Under the pieces are notes generated by a model, which worked only from the letters and a program-made list of their open reading frames with translations, made no database searches and was not told the DNA's origin. Source: Fragum whitleyi (taxonomy: Eukaryota; Mollusca; Bivalvia; Cardiida; Cardiidae). From it: a stretch of DNA of 64,000 nt. Where the stretch lies: NCBI GenBank assembly GCA_948146395.1, contig OX411549.1, positions 34,246,693 through 34,310,692 on the forward strand, given 5' to 3'. Position numbers and translations under genes: made by a program. Below, piece after piece: positions 1-10,714 of this stretch. Each line of letters begins with the position of its first letter. Within the stretch, counting starts at the first letter, position 1.

Positions 1-332
1 TCAATGTATTTGTCCACTGGATCAGAGCCCTGTTTCAGATCCAAGAAATTGGCATAGGTGGAAACTCTACTGTTGTATGTGGTCTCATACCTCTCAAGGA
101 ACTGCTTGCTTAACTCCTCAAAGTTATTTTGTACTTCCTCAGTGAGTCCAAGATACCATGTCTCAGTGTGCTTTCCCAAAGAAATATTAAAATGAGCACA
201 CTTCTCCTCCTCATTCCACTTTTTCAACACTGACACTTGGGTAAATCTTTTAAGCCATAACTTAGCATTGTCCCCTTCTTCAAAAATAGGCACTGTTAGT
301 CCATTGCACCGCCTTTCACTTGATTTAGCCAT
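1..332 (-). CDS. LTR-retrotransposon gag-like ORF, 5' part (runs off the window)
   Basis: Reading leftwards from the ATG at 332-330, the frame is open for 110 codons to the window edge. It begins MAKSSERRCNGLTVPIFEEG and continues with NAKLWLKRFTQV, KCAHFNISLGKHTETWYLGL, and ELSKQFLERYETTYNS. The pattern (FxxGxNxxxWLxRF, then LxGxAxxWY, then FxxxFxxRY) is typical of the capsid region of Ty3/Gypsy-type retrotransposon gag. No protease or polymerase can be seen, because the element continues to the left. Family assignment beyond LTR retrotransposon is inference. Confidence 0.75.
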   Translation of the reverse strand, partial: MAKSSERRCNGLTVPIFEEGDNAKLWLKRFTQVSVLKKWNEEEKCAHFNISLGKHTETWYLGLTEEVQNNFEELSKQFLERYETTYNSRVSTYANFLDLKQGSDPVDKYI

Positions 333-660
333 TTTTCGCAGATTTAACTTTTAATCCAATTAAACCATCAACGAGTATCGTACGCGGATTCAACCACCAT
401 TATATCACCGGGGGGATTTCTAACATTAATGTGTGTGTTCTTTATTTGGGGATAATTTCGGAATGAACTAAGTCAAGATAATGTCGAGTTTTAAGTATCA
501 ATTTCTATAATTTGCTATTTTCAATATTTCAAGTTCAACAAACACTGTCCATCTATTTTGATCTTTCTCACTTTGCTATTTCAAATTCAATTATTAATTC
601 TAAATTATTAATTTCATATCTCAATATTAATTTCATAATTTAACAAACAATGACAACTAT
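333..660 (-). repeat. Leader / putative LTR region upstream of the gag-like ORF
   Basis: AT-rich and non-coding. On the + strand the stretch ending gcggattcaaccaCCA at 399 looks like a tRNA 3' end. Read on the minus strand it would give TGG-led primer-binding sequence 67 bases before the gag ATG, the usual place. The LTR itself was not delimited because no second LTR is in the window. Confidence 0.35.
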
Positions 661-1220
661 TTTTACTGGGTGACAGAGTCAAACAGATTCCCAACTAATG
701 AAACCAAGGAGTCCATTCTAAAATCTAAAGGAGTCCAAATTTTCATAAAACTGGCAGAAAACTGTGGAAAAGAAGAAACTGCTTGTCAGAAGCAATATTT
801 CTTCTTTTTCCACAAAAATTCCCATAGAATTATAAGATTATTTTTTTATGCAACAACTTTCGTATCAAAAAGGTCTAAAACTTTGACAAAAAAGTGTATT
901 GGTAAACACTTAGGACATTTCTGTGATCATTTGTTTGAGGAAATATTCTTTGACCAAGGAGTCCTTGCTCACAAGAAAAGGAGTCCTGTCCACAAATTAG
1001 GGAGTCTGGGACCCATAGATTGATTGATTGAATTGAGTTTAACGCGCCACTTTCAACATTACGGTATTTCAGTTATATCGCGGCGGCTGGAGCTCCTAAC
1101 AATAGATTCCTGGTATTTCTCTCACCAGTACAACCATTACATCCTTTCCTAGCCTCCAGCTACTATCTCACATAGGTCTACAATTATCAACCCATTTGTG
1201 AGAGCTGGGACCCATAGACT
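661..1220. mobile_element. GAGTCC-rich small DNA element with hairpin core, split by a SINE
   Basis: Repeated ggagtcc/ggactcc words at both ends and a core hairpin (gtggaaaagaagaaactgc / gcaatatttcttctttttcc, about 765-825). The same layout recurs at 57520-57915 and 59195-59565. A SINE with a perfect 14-base target duplication is inserted at its right end. No coding capacity is supported. Confidence 0.5.
1020..1204 (-). mobile_element. SINE (tRNA-derived family), 5'-truncated, minus strand, 14-bp TSD
   Basis: Matches the window's main SINE family body (ctcaccaxtgggttgataat ... gcagctggaggctaggaaag ... ccaggaatccattgttaggt on the sense strand) but lacks the tRNA head. It is flanked by a perfect 14-base direct repeat, ctgggacccataga (1006-1019 and 1205-1218). 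This is the signature of LINE-driven insertion. Confidence 0.85.
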
Positions 1221-1714
1221 CACCTTAGTATTGAACCCTGCGACTTTAGGCATGTTTCTGCATAATCTTGTAATTCAGACAAAGTCCCTTTTCTCTGCTA
1301 TTGGGTTAAACTTGAATAAGCCTGACTGCCTTTGAGAGCTTAATTGACAAGTGAAATTTATAGGAAGGTTGATGTTTGCCTTGAGTGCATGAAAATACAG
1401 CTTTCTGTGGAACCTCTCTGACTATTGAATATTGATTACATTTACATACTTTTCTGGGATCATCTTCCTAAGATACACATTTAAATTCACAAATTGAAAG
1501 TTCCCAACATAGACGAACTGATCGATACTGATTATTCAGATATGTTTCGAAAGGATTTTCTTAGCGATAGCACAAAAATGTTCGTAAGTAGAGTGTGCTT
1601 GTCTCTTTAATTTAGCATTTTGGAATGATATTGTTTAAAAAATAATATAAAAAGATTAAGGTTACCTTGGAAAAAGAAATGGTCTCACAAACACTTGATT
1701 ATACTTTTACCAAT

Positions 1715-1790
1715 CAATGGCTCAGCAAGAAAGAGTTGTAACTGCCTACATGTTTATAAGCAGTTACAACTGTTTCATACTGAGCCATTG
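1715..1790. repeat. 76-bp near-perfect palindrome (caatggctcag...ctgagccattg)
   Basis: Two arms of about 34 bases with a 6-8 base loop, containing agttgtaactgcct and its complement. The same family occurs at 59657-59734 (full palindrome) and as half or decayed copies near 18837, 25886, 27319 and 52822. Probably a foldback MITE. Confidence 0.75.
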
Positions 1791-1931
1791 CAATGTCTTC
1801 AAAGTGATATTGGAATTGAAGGAATCTGAAATTAAAGGTATCATTTGGTTAATGGGCAAGCAAAATTTGTAGCTATAGCTTTGTTCAAGCTGTTGTTACA
1901 TTTTTCTTGCCCGCTGAGGAATATCAGGCAG

Positions 1932-2300
1932 CAGGGGTAGTGGAAAAACAACTTTTCTCCACTTGTCCATGGACAAGTTAAAGTTGATTTCCTACTTGTC
2001 TGGGATCGAAATGAACTAGTTCACAAATAATAAATTGATTAAAATACTTGTATTGAGAAAAACATTGTTTTCAATGAAGAAAATGCTATACCCAGCATTT
2101 TCCTCATTAAATACAATGTTTTCTCCCCTTACATACAAAGAAAGGGATGACTCCTAGATCTTTTAAGTACTGTATCAAGGTTTGCTCTGTTAGTGACTTG
2201 TCCATAGACAAGTGGCCAACAAAAATTTACTTGCCCAAATGTAAGTAAGTTTGGAAAAGCCCATGTCAGCCAAGTCGGGCATGGGAATTTCACACCCCTG
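1932..2300. mobile_element. hAT-like MITE, CAGGGGTG family, divergent copy
   Basis: Ends CAGGGGTAGTGGAA and TTTCACACCCCTG and shares the internal ACTTGTCC-NN-GGACAAGT palindromes with the copies at 2376 and 8195. Non-coding. Confidence 0.7.
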
Positions 2301-2310
2301 AATATAATAA

Positions 2311-4083
2311 AAACCCAAAAACAAAAAAAAACCTAACATTTTTGGTTGCACCCCCTACATAATAGAACTGTATAGCAGGGCTGTGGAAATACGAGTTTTC
2401 TCTACTTGTCCCCGGACAATTAAAGCGGATTTTCTACTTGTCCAGGATCAAAATGAACTTGTCTGCTACAGAGTAAATAGAAAAAATTGAAAAAACCCAT
2501 TGCTTTTTGATGAAGAAAATGCTGGTATCCAGCATTTTCATCATTAAAAACAATGTTTTCTACCCTATGATATGAACATTGGGATGATTTCTCTCTTGAT
2601 TCTTTTAAGTAACATTCAAAGATTTGCCCTGGTGTTTACTTGTCCTTGGACAAGTGGCTTAGAAAAATTTACTTGTCCGCAAGTACAAAAGCCCGAGTCG
2701 GACAAGTCAGGCATGGGAATTCCACACCCCTGTGTATAGGTTGGTGCACTTGTTATTTCACTTGTGCTATACAAGTGTGTATTTGTTGTCATTACTTTTA
2801 ATTCTATAATAATCCTCTAAGTTTAATTTCAAGTGTTATTTTAATCTCAAAATGTTTCAAGACATTGTAGGATTGTTTCTAGCTTTATAAGGCAGTAAGG
2901 CTATAACCTAGCTAGTAATGTAATGCTTGGTGTGATTGAATTAGTAAGAAAGTCTGGTAAATTGATTTTTAAGGGAAATAAATGATTGGCGGGGAATTTC
3001 TGCCCACTCTCACGATAGACATAGATCTGATTTGATTATTTAGCCTGAACCAAGACTCTGACATCAAGTAGCCCAGAAATAGCCGATAATTGATGCACAT
3101 TGCCCAGATAAAGGTGCCTTAATATGTCAATCATTTTCTTAGAAAGTCTCATTAAATAGGAACTTTCTTACCTACTACTCTGGCCTTTGATGAACTGAGA
3201 ATATTTTTATTTTGATTTTTTGTAATCTTTTGGTTTAAAACTATGCTAAATTGTGTCCTAATATCTATGTATTTGGGTACTAAGGTCAAAGTCATTCCAA
3301 TTGATATTACTTACTTAACCCTTTGCTGTTTAATCCCTTCTTTTTATGTGCCTGTGATTTTATGATTGAAAAAACATTGTAAAAAAGAAGAAATTGCTTC
3401 TGCCAAGCAATTTCTTCTTTTTCCACACTGTTTTCTATCCAAAAACAAAACAAAAAAACCCTAACATTTTTGGTTGCACCCCCTACATAATAGAACTGTA
3501 AAGGTTGGTGGACTTGTTATTTCACTTATGCTATACAAGTGTGTATTTGTTGTCATTACTTTTAATTCTATAATAATCCTCTAAATTTAATTTTAAGTAT
3601 CATTTTAATCTCAAAATGTTTCTTGACATTGTAGGATTTTTTCTAGCTTTATAAGGCAGTAAGGCTATAACCTAGCTAGTAATGTAATACTTGGTGCGAT
3701 TGAATTAGTGAGAAAGTCTGGTAAATTGATTTTTAAGGGAAATAAATGATTGGCGGGGAATTTCTGCCCACTCTCACGATAGACATAGATCTGATTTGAT
3801 TATTTAGCCTGAACCAAGACACTGACATCAAGTAGCCCAGAAATAGCCGATAATTGATGCACATTGCCCTGATAAAGGTGCCTTAATATGTCAATCATTT
3901 TCTTAGAAAGTCTCATTAAATAGGAATTTTTCTTCCCAGTGCTACTCTGGCCTTTGGTGAACTGTTAAATTTTTTATTTTGATTTGATGTAATCTTTGGG
4001 TTTAAAACTATGCTAAATTGTGTCTTAAATTCTATGTAGTTGGGTGCTAAGTTCAAAGTAATTCCAATTGATATTACTTAGTT
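2311..4083. repeat. Direct duplication of a ~640-bp segment (2311-3311 minus insert; 3438-4083)
   Basis: From cctaacatttttggttgcac to attccaattgatattactta the two blocks are nearly identical, with scattered substitutions. The first is interrupted by the CAGGGGTG MITE at 2376-2732, so the MITE arrived after the duplication, or in one lineage copy only. A 60-bp hairpin (aagaagaaattgcttc / gaagcaatttcttctt, about 3378-3425) sits at the junction. Part of the right end recurs near 6534. Whether this is a tandem duplication or two copies of an unknown repeat is open. Confidence 0.75.
2376..2732. mobile_element. hAT-like MITE, CAGGGGTG family, 357 bp, 7-bp TSD
   Basis: Inverted ends CAGGGCTGTGGAA and TTCCACACCCCTG, flanked by perfect 7-base duplications tgtatag (2369-2375 and 2733-2739). 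The empty site can be read in the downstream copy of the duplicated segment (tagaactgtaaaggttgg near 3490). CAGGG ends with a 7-8-base duplication fit the hAT superfamily; a non-autonomous copy. Confidence 0.85.
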
Positions 4084-4173
4084 AATGCAAAATATTTGAT
4101 AGATCTTTTGTATTTTGTTGTATTGATATAAAGTAGTCAGTGCAAAACTATTGTAAGTGCCAACAGATTTATA

Positions 4174-4420
4174 TGAGCCAGTGTGTGACATTTCAAATAA
4201 TTTCATATGTGCGCAAAGCAAAACATCTGGCCAGCCTGTGCATCCGCACAGTCTGACCAGATTCCTAACTTTGCACTATAATTATAGGTAGATTATAAGG
4301 TCTAAATCCCTCTTCTGGCAGTCAGCATATAGTAATATTGCATTGTGGCTTTGTCCACGCTGCTTAATGTTTGTACCTCCCACACATGTGAAATTGTTGG
4401 AAATGTCACAAACAGGCTCA
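4174..4420. mobile_element. MITE, TGAGCCTGTGTGTGACATTTC family
   Basis: Inverted ends tgagccagtgtgtgacatttc and gaaatgtcacaaacaggctca, with internal gcgcaaagcaaa / ctggccag / ctgaccag dyads, 247 bp. Other copies: 28370-28606, 47269-47509, 48095-48631, 53638-53850, 58284-58509. Flanks are TA-like at some copies. Confidence 0.75.
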
Positions 4421-5040
4421 TATAATACAAAATAGTTTTGTGCTGACCCTGGGATGTGGTTTTTATTGAAGACAGGTTTACCTGTCTTTCAATATAGGGA
4501 TCGTCGCCATCGGATTTTGATAACAAACCTACATGTGTCATTGCGCTCAAAAAAGTAGACCCATTCATAAAAATAAACGCGGCAAAAATAATCAATAGTG
4601 TAGCAATATACCGTAAAATTTTGGTGCTGACCTAAATTCTGGCCGGGACCTCAGGGGAGTGAACACGTGATCTATGCAGAAGTTGCCTGCAGAAACGTGT
4701 TTTACATTCGTAAGTGGTGCTGTTTTAGGGCGTTTTCGGCTGCAATCTTTTGCATTTGCTCCAAATTTTCAATTGCATCCTACAACTGTTTTTATGCATA
4801 GCATTGGCAAGCTATTTTCAGTTCCCCATTTTAGACTCCCTAATGCTTTATTTATCCGTCTCCCGGGCATGTCGTAGTGTAAATGGATAAAAACTAAAAT
4901 AGCACAAGGCTATTTGAATAAACTCGTAAACCCTTGGAATTTCCTAGGTTTGAATTTTTACTTGGATTTACGGAGAAATTTCGATGGCTTATCAAATTAC
5001 TTAATTATTAGGCTTGTTTTGTCTATCCATATTGTACAGC

Positions 5041-5330
5041 ATTCGGAACATCACTCAGTCATTTCCGTAAACGGCAACAGATCGTGATCGTGATATTCAC
5101 TCGGCAATCATCGGGCGATCTCCGAAGTCTCAGATCTATCTAAATGTAGGTTACGGAATCGGCCGAGTTGTGACGAATGCGTTAGATTGGCCGAAAGGTG
5201 TTCTGAATGGCCTATACAGTAGTACCACGCATGCGCGACCCCGGTTTTGAGTTTCCGCTTTTGTTTTCGACAATTTTCTGACAATAATAGAGACTGTTTT
5301 GGAAACATGAATGGATTTATTTGTAACATT
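5041..5330. promoter_or_regulatory. CpG-richer block with NRF1-like site (possible promoter or repeat-borne promoter)
   Basis: Markedly more CpG than its surroundings, with cacgcatgcgcgac at about 5227 (NRF1-like) and no TATA box. An ATG at 5308 opens a short frame to aag|gtgata. About 90 bases (5100-5190) recur at 19270-19360, so the block may be a dispersed repeat rather than a unique promoter. A role as the promoter of the BEACH gene is speculation. Confidence 0.25.
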
Positions 5331-6389
5331 CTGGAGTGGACTTTGAAAGAATTCTACTCAAGGTGATAAATGCTGTAGCTCGGAATTTCATTTAACGGTC
5401 TATCATTTTGGCAGTTTTGTCAAAATTGATAGTTCACCGGATAGTTCAATCCGAATCTTGATCTAGAAAAGCTGTCCCGTGGAAAAGGCCTGAAAGGTTG
5501 GTTGTCTTAACAGGTTTATATATTATTTTGTAGTAAAAATAATTTTCTACTAAGTAAGACCATATGCAAGGAGAATAACCTGAAATGGAGATCGAAATAT
5601 CTCAATGGAAAATTAGGAATATAATGTTTCACTCCTGGAAGAAACTTAAACGGTATTCATAAAAAAAGCTACAGCTATTGTACGGGAAAATACTTCTTCT
5701 TGGTATTGACTTTGACTAGTAAAAGTATAAGAATATTGGTATTACTTTCATTGCTTCTTCTATGTGGAGATAATTAGTCAAATCCTGGATCAGATAATAA
5801 ATGTAAAAGAAATTTGAACAAATTTCCAATTCAGGGCAATATTCACCATGGCAATGAAATGTTCAGCTCTTCATCAATGGTTAAGCAATGTGTGTCATGT
5901 GGATTAAAATTTTATTTAAGATTTTTACTCATCCACTTAATAAGTTTGACTGGAAAAAAATCGGATTTGGATCATATTGGATTGCTGGGGATAACCTATA
6001 CAATTTTATAAAACAGGGTTGCAATAATTCATATGAGTTTTTAGAATACAGGAATTGCCACCATATTTCTGTTGGTTAAATGGGATGAATAGGGATTATG
6101 AAGGCAGTTACCCTCTTGTTAAGCTTGAATTGGCTAGAGGGATAGGTTTATCTGGAAGTGATGAGTCTTCAAAGTAAAGCATATTCATTTGTTAGGAAGG
6201 TGCAGTTTCCATATGTAACCATCAATGATTGTTTTAAATTTTTGATTCCCCCTCAAGAGATCTTGTCAAAACGCCACAATTTTCATTCCAATTGTTAATA
6301 TTCAGTCCTGTCTTCAATTCAGGCCTTTCAGGCCTTTGATAATTATGTAGGTAATCAAGAAAATATTCAAATTTTCAGACCTCTCATAA

Positions 6390-6870
6390 TCTGCAAGCGC
6401 AGTAGCAGAGGTCCAGATAGGAGGAGGTAATGCTTGTCTAAATATTTTTATTTCTCAATGAAACTCTATGCTGTGGGTACCAATAACATAAGGTTTGTGC
6501 TATTATCATTGAAATATTTCAATTTAATCCAAAGTCGTTCCAATTGATATTACTTAGTTAATGCGAAATATTTGAATATTTGAATAATATGATATACAAT
6601 AGTTTTGTGCTGACCCCGTGATATGGCTTGAATTACATGGTATTCATTGAAGTGATATTTTTATTGTTCAGCGCTCATTGCAATAGCAGTAGCAGAGGTT
6701 GAGATAAGAGGGGGTTATGCCTGTCTTAAATCTTTATTCCTCAATGAAGCCCTATGTTGTGGATACTCATTTGAATAGTCTCAATGAGACTGTTCCAATG
6801 AGTAACAACAACATAAGATTTGATTTGATAAAATTAATGAAATATTTCAATTTTAATGGAGGATGCCTTG
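6390..6870. repeat. Two copies of a palindromic MITE (cctatgttgtgg...tctcaatgaga...acaacatagg)
   Basis: Half copy near 6396-6540 and fuller copy at about 6698-6860; related to 14449-14640 and 41850-42030. Ends resemble agctacagatagagggggtattttg, with a tctcaatgagac central dyad. Non-coding. Confidence 0.6.
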
Positions 6871-7550
6871 GGTCAAGGCCAAATGTTGTTCATTTTGCAG
6901 GACGCTTTATTCATGTACTCTTAACTCATGATTGTTCTTAATCTTATTAATCACCATCAAAGAAGTGTTCTGTAAAACTTTTAAAACAAAAAACGAAGCA
7001 AAACAAACAAGCATATGGACAAAACAACATTTTATCAACATTAAAGTTGCAGATTTCTCTGTCCATTGATTGCACACCAAGAGCTATTCTGAAGGTTTTT
7101 AAGCAATGGGACTTTGTTCCAAGGGTCTAAAAGGTAGGGAGATGTTGCAAAATTTGATGGGTCACACTATAAGCCAAGGTATTAAGGCTTCGAAACTAAT
7201 TGAACATTGTCCCCATCTCTTGAAATTCTGGGTACCTATATGATTTTTTGGGACAATGGTGCAAAAATGCAGTCTTGACAGATCATTACATACTGGTGAT
7301 AGCTATTTCTGAGAGGAAATTTGATCTATTACATAACATAGGCTCCTGACATTTGAAAGACTTATTGAGTAAGCTCTTGATTGATTATTCCTTAACAAGC
7401 TAAAGCCTGAACATTGGTTTTTGCTGCCATATGGGTTTTAGCTAATAAGATATGTTGCACTTTTACTTGGTTTATACAGATGTCTTGCATGTAAGCTGTG
7501 CTTTTCCCAAATCTATCAATGTAATTTTGCTGTGGTTGTTAAAGTTCTCT

Positions 7551-7830
7551 GGGCCTAGCCAACAAGCCCAAACAGTAATGGGTTACGCTGTCAATCCTGG
7601 GACTTTGAGTTTGAATCCCTACTTGGCCAATTTTCATTCGTTATCTGACAAAAGTCATTGTAAGAGCATTGTGACAAGCTTTGTTTTCTCCAACAAATGG
7701 GTCAATGAAAAGGGGTTGCCTAAGTGGGATGAGCAGCTTCTGTCTCGAATGAAATGGTGTGCTTGCACTGGTGTGAGAAACCACAGGAAGCCACGGATAG
7801 CTGCTCCTTGTAATCATAATAATGCAATAA
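7551..7830 (+). mobile_element. Diverged SINE-related sequence
   Basis: The second half (ctccaacaaatgggtcaat ... gcactggtgtgagaaaccac ... ggatagctgctcc) follows the main SINE body with many changes. The first half has a tRNA-like gtttgaatccc B-box-like motif. The 132-codon open frame over it is a by-product. Confidence 0.45.
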
Positions 7831-8194
7831 TATTGAAAAGCTGTATTTAACCCCAAACGATTAAAGAATTAAGTTCTTTGGAGTTAAATGATAGACGATA
7901 ATTGAAGTAAAGCTAATTTGGCCTGAGATTTGTAGGCTCATATTTTGTGTTATTTTGATGCATCAGGGAAAAGGTGCCATATAGAATTGTTAAAAATATA
8001 ACCCCTTATGCAATCATGGATGGATTTGAAGGAAACTTTCATTTACATTTAAACATGTAATAAGGGACCACACATGGGACCAACAAAAAGCAGTTGTTAT
8101 AGAGAATGGTCACTTAGTAGTTTTGTTCACAAAAATGAAACATAACTTTAACTGAATATGCGAACTTCTCTATAAACATCTGTTGTGTAAACTC

Positions 8195-8555
8195 CAGGGG
8201 TGTGGAAATAGGAGTTTTTTTTCCACTTGTCCCTGGACAAGTAAAAGTGGATTTTCTACTTGTCCAGGTTCAAAATGAACTTGTCCGCTAAAGAGTAAAT
8301 AAAAAAAAATGAAAAAAACCCATTGCTTTTTGATGAAAGAAATGCTGGTATCCAGCATTTTCTTCATTAAAAACAATGTTTTCTACCCTATGATATGAAC
8401 ATTAGGACGATTTCTCTCTTAATTCTTTTAAGTAACATTCCAAGATTTGCCCTGGTATTTACTTGTCCTTGGACAAGTGGCTTAGAAAAATCTACTTGTC
8501 CTCGAGTACAAAAGCCTGAGTCGGACAAGTCGGGCATAGGAATTCCAAATCCCTG
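8195..8555. mobile_element. hAT-like MITE, CAGGGGTG family, 361 bp
   Basis: Close relative of the copy at 2376: CAGGGGTGTGGAA start, three acttgtcc / ggacaagt motifs, end gaattccaaatccctg. A 5-base flank repeat aactc may be the remains of the target duplication. Confidence 0.78.
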
Positions 8556-9287
8556 AACTCAATAAAATCCTCTCAAAGAGACAATTCATTTATAATGAAT
8601 TATGGACCAAGAGTTTCAATTTTTTGAGACATTATGATTTAAAAAATGGGGATTTTGAAAACTGTTGCTTAATACAAATGGTTGCTTAATACAAATGGTC
8701 ACTTAATAAAAATGGTCGCTTGATTGATGTTGTCCCTCAACCAAGATTGACTGAACTGCAACTTATCATGTGGCCATGCACATATTGTAGTAATTTTGCA
8801 AAGTTCTCCTTTGTCAGGGTTGAGACTAGGGCTTCGTGATGATCAATCTCAGGCTGTTCACAACATATTCCTGCTGTAGGTAAAGCACCGCAGACAGCAA
8901 AGACTAAGATCAGCATGCACAGTCTGATCTCAGTCTTAACTTCTGCCTCAATTTTGCCTGAAAAAATTGAGCAAGACTGGATGAGATGTCCTAAATTGAT
9001 GATTTATGTACATTAAAAATTTAGATTTAGAAGGAAAAGGGTTAAAGTTTTATACTGTAATTTGTAATAAGACAATGGCATTCTTGTCATTCATAAGAGG
9101 AAAACAGCAATCAGAATTCTAGATTGTCAGTGATGTCGTTGATTGTCCAATTGATATACTTTTTATGGGTTTTGTATGGAATGGATTGCATTAGAAAATG
9201 AACACAGAGTAATAAAAAGACGGCCTGGCACATACTATTCAACTAGAGCTATCTTCAACCTTGAACTAGCATTGAATTATTCTGATT

Positions 9288-9437
9288 ATACCTCCCAACT
9301 ACGAAGTATGAAAATTTTACCAAAATTTTTGTTATGATGCAAATAGATCATGTACTGAAAGCACTTGCACTGGGAAATAGCCCTTGTAGGACAAGGCCTC
9401 TGTGGGGGGTATCAGTCTGCTTTGCGACAGTTCTAGT
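9288..9437 (+). mobile_element. Short Helitron/Helentron-like element with CTAG-T terminus, ~150 bp
   Basis: Starts ATACCTCCC after TT and has the inverted counterpart GGGGGGTAT at 9401-9410, followed by ctgctttgcgacag and the end TTCTAGTT. A 5' terminal repeat with a 3' subterminal partner and a CTAG-T end fits Helitron-group elements. No coding capacity. Confidence 0.5.
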
Positions 9438-9604
9438 TAATAGTTGAATTCAAACCAAATTGTATGATAGGATTAAATTTCACAAATAAGCCTGTGTACA
9501 AATATCCAATGTATTCTGCGTTATTATTCAACTGGCAATGTGTGGCTATTGCCATGACAATTAGTTTGGCGAGTTTACTTTTCAATATTTTGGGTTCTCT
9601 TAAA

Positions 9605-9876
9605 TGATTGATTGAATAGTGTTAAACGCGGCATTCAACATTTTTTCAGTTCTATCGTGGTGGCTGGAGCACCTAACAATGGTTTCCTGGTATTTCTCTC
9701 ACCAGTACAACCACCACATCCTTTCTAGCCTCCAGCTGCTATCGCACATAGGTCTACGATTATCAACCCATTGGTGAGAGACAAATAGTTGGAAAGAATG
9801 AGTGCCGCCATCGGGGATCGAACACGGAACCTCTAGTTTGACTGTCCGACGCGCTACCAATTGCGCTATGATGGCC
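9605..9876 (-). mobile_element. Full-length tRNA-headed SINE, minus strand, 11-bp TSD
   Basis: On the minus strand it starts with a tRNA-like head: tagcgcaattggtagcgc (A box) and gtgttcgatcccc (B box). The body follows (ggcggcactcattc ... gcagctggaggctag ... ccaggaaaccattgttaggt) and the end is rich in attcaatcaatc. Perfect 11-base direct repeats gttctcttaaa at 9594-9604 and 9877-9887. 272 bp; the best reference copy in the window. The head is a pol III promoter remnant, not a tRNA gene. Confidence 0.92.
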
Positions 9877-10189
9877 GTTCTCTTAAAAGAAGATCGGTAA
9901 TTATCGTGAGCTCATGCAAATAACTGAATCATAAAACAAAAACTATTTACACTCTTAGAGAAGGTGAACACATTTTATTGTTTGGTTACAAAAAAGGATT
10001 TGGTTATCAACCTACGATTTAAGGTCTTGAGTAATTTATGTCGAGTCTCTGATTTCAAATCAGTATTTGCAGAATTAAGGAAAAAAATGTAGGGTATAAA
10101 CAAATGTGATACCTGAATCCAACTGTGATACATGGTCTATGACATTGTCCTTATTGTTCATTATTAGGATCTAAATCAGCCTTTCCTTT

Positions 10190-10390
10190 TCAACTATTTG
10201 TCTTCCACCAAAAAGTTGATAATTGTAGACCCATGTGTGATTTAGCAGCTGAAGGCTAGGAACGAATGTAATGGTAGTACTGCTGAGAGAAATATATATC
10301 AGGAATCTATGGTTAGATGCCCCAGTCGCCTTGACATTACTGATAGATTGATAAAAGCAGTGTTAAACCCCATTCAACTAAAACAAGTCT
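10190..10390 (+). mobile_element. SINE body fragment, plus strand
   Basis: Diverged copy of the main SINE (gttgataattgtagaccca ... gcagctgaaggctaggaac ... gcagtgttaaaccccattc). The head is missing. Confidence 0.7.
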
Positions 10391-10714
10391 AGCACATTAA
10401 CTCTAAATGAACATTTCCCCTACCAGATTCAACCAGTAGATAATTAACTTGATGGCTACAGGTACTAAAGTGAGGTGTGATAGGTCAATGAATTGATTAT
10501 CAATTGAGGGAAAAAACTCTTTCTTGTCTATCACTATTTCTTGTATTGTTACTACAAAAAACTCATTAAAAATGTATCCTTCTCATTCATAGGGTACTCC
10601 ATGTTACTCTTAGATGAGCCTTTTGACAGAGAATACTCAATCACTGCAAAAAAAATTTAAAGAACTGATTGTTGAACATTCTTTAATGTTAAAATGGCAG
10701 TTCAAGAACTTTTA

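Noticed and set aside
670..1023. 117-codon open frame on the + strand
   Set aside because: Lies across the GAGTCC-rich element and its hairpin core; low-complexity translation, no family resemblance, no splice or promoter context.
4302..4595. 97-codon minus-strand frame
   Set aside because: Overlaps the right half of the MITE at 4174-4420 and runs into unremarkable intron.
5308..5365. First coding exon of the BEACH gene starting ATGAATGGATTT
   Set aside because: The translation does not resemble NBEA/LRBA N-termini and part of the block is repeated at 19.3 kb; kept only as a possible promoter region.
7452..7850. 132-codon open frame, the longest on the + strand
   Set aside because: Its second half aligns with diverged SINE sequence; the translation resembles no protein.
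8170..8376. 68-codon minus-strand frame
   Set aside because: Entirely within the CAGGGGTG MITE; no coding constraint expected.
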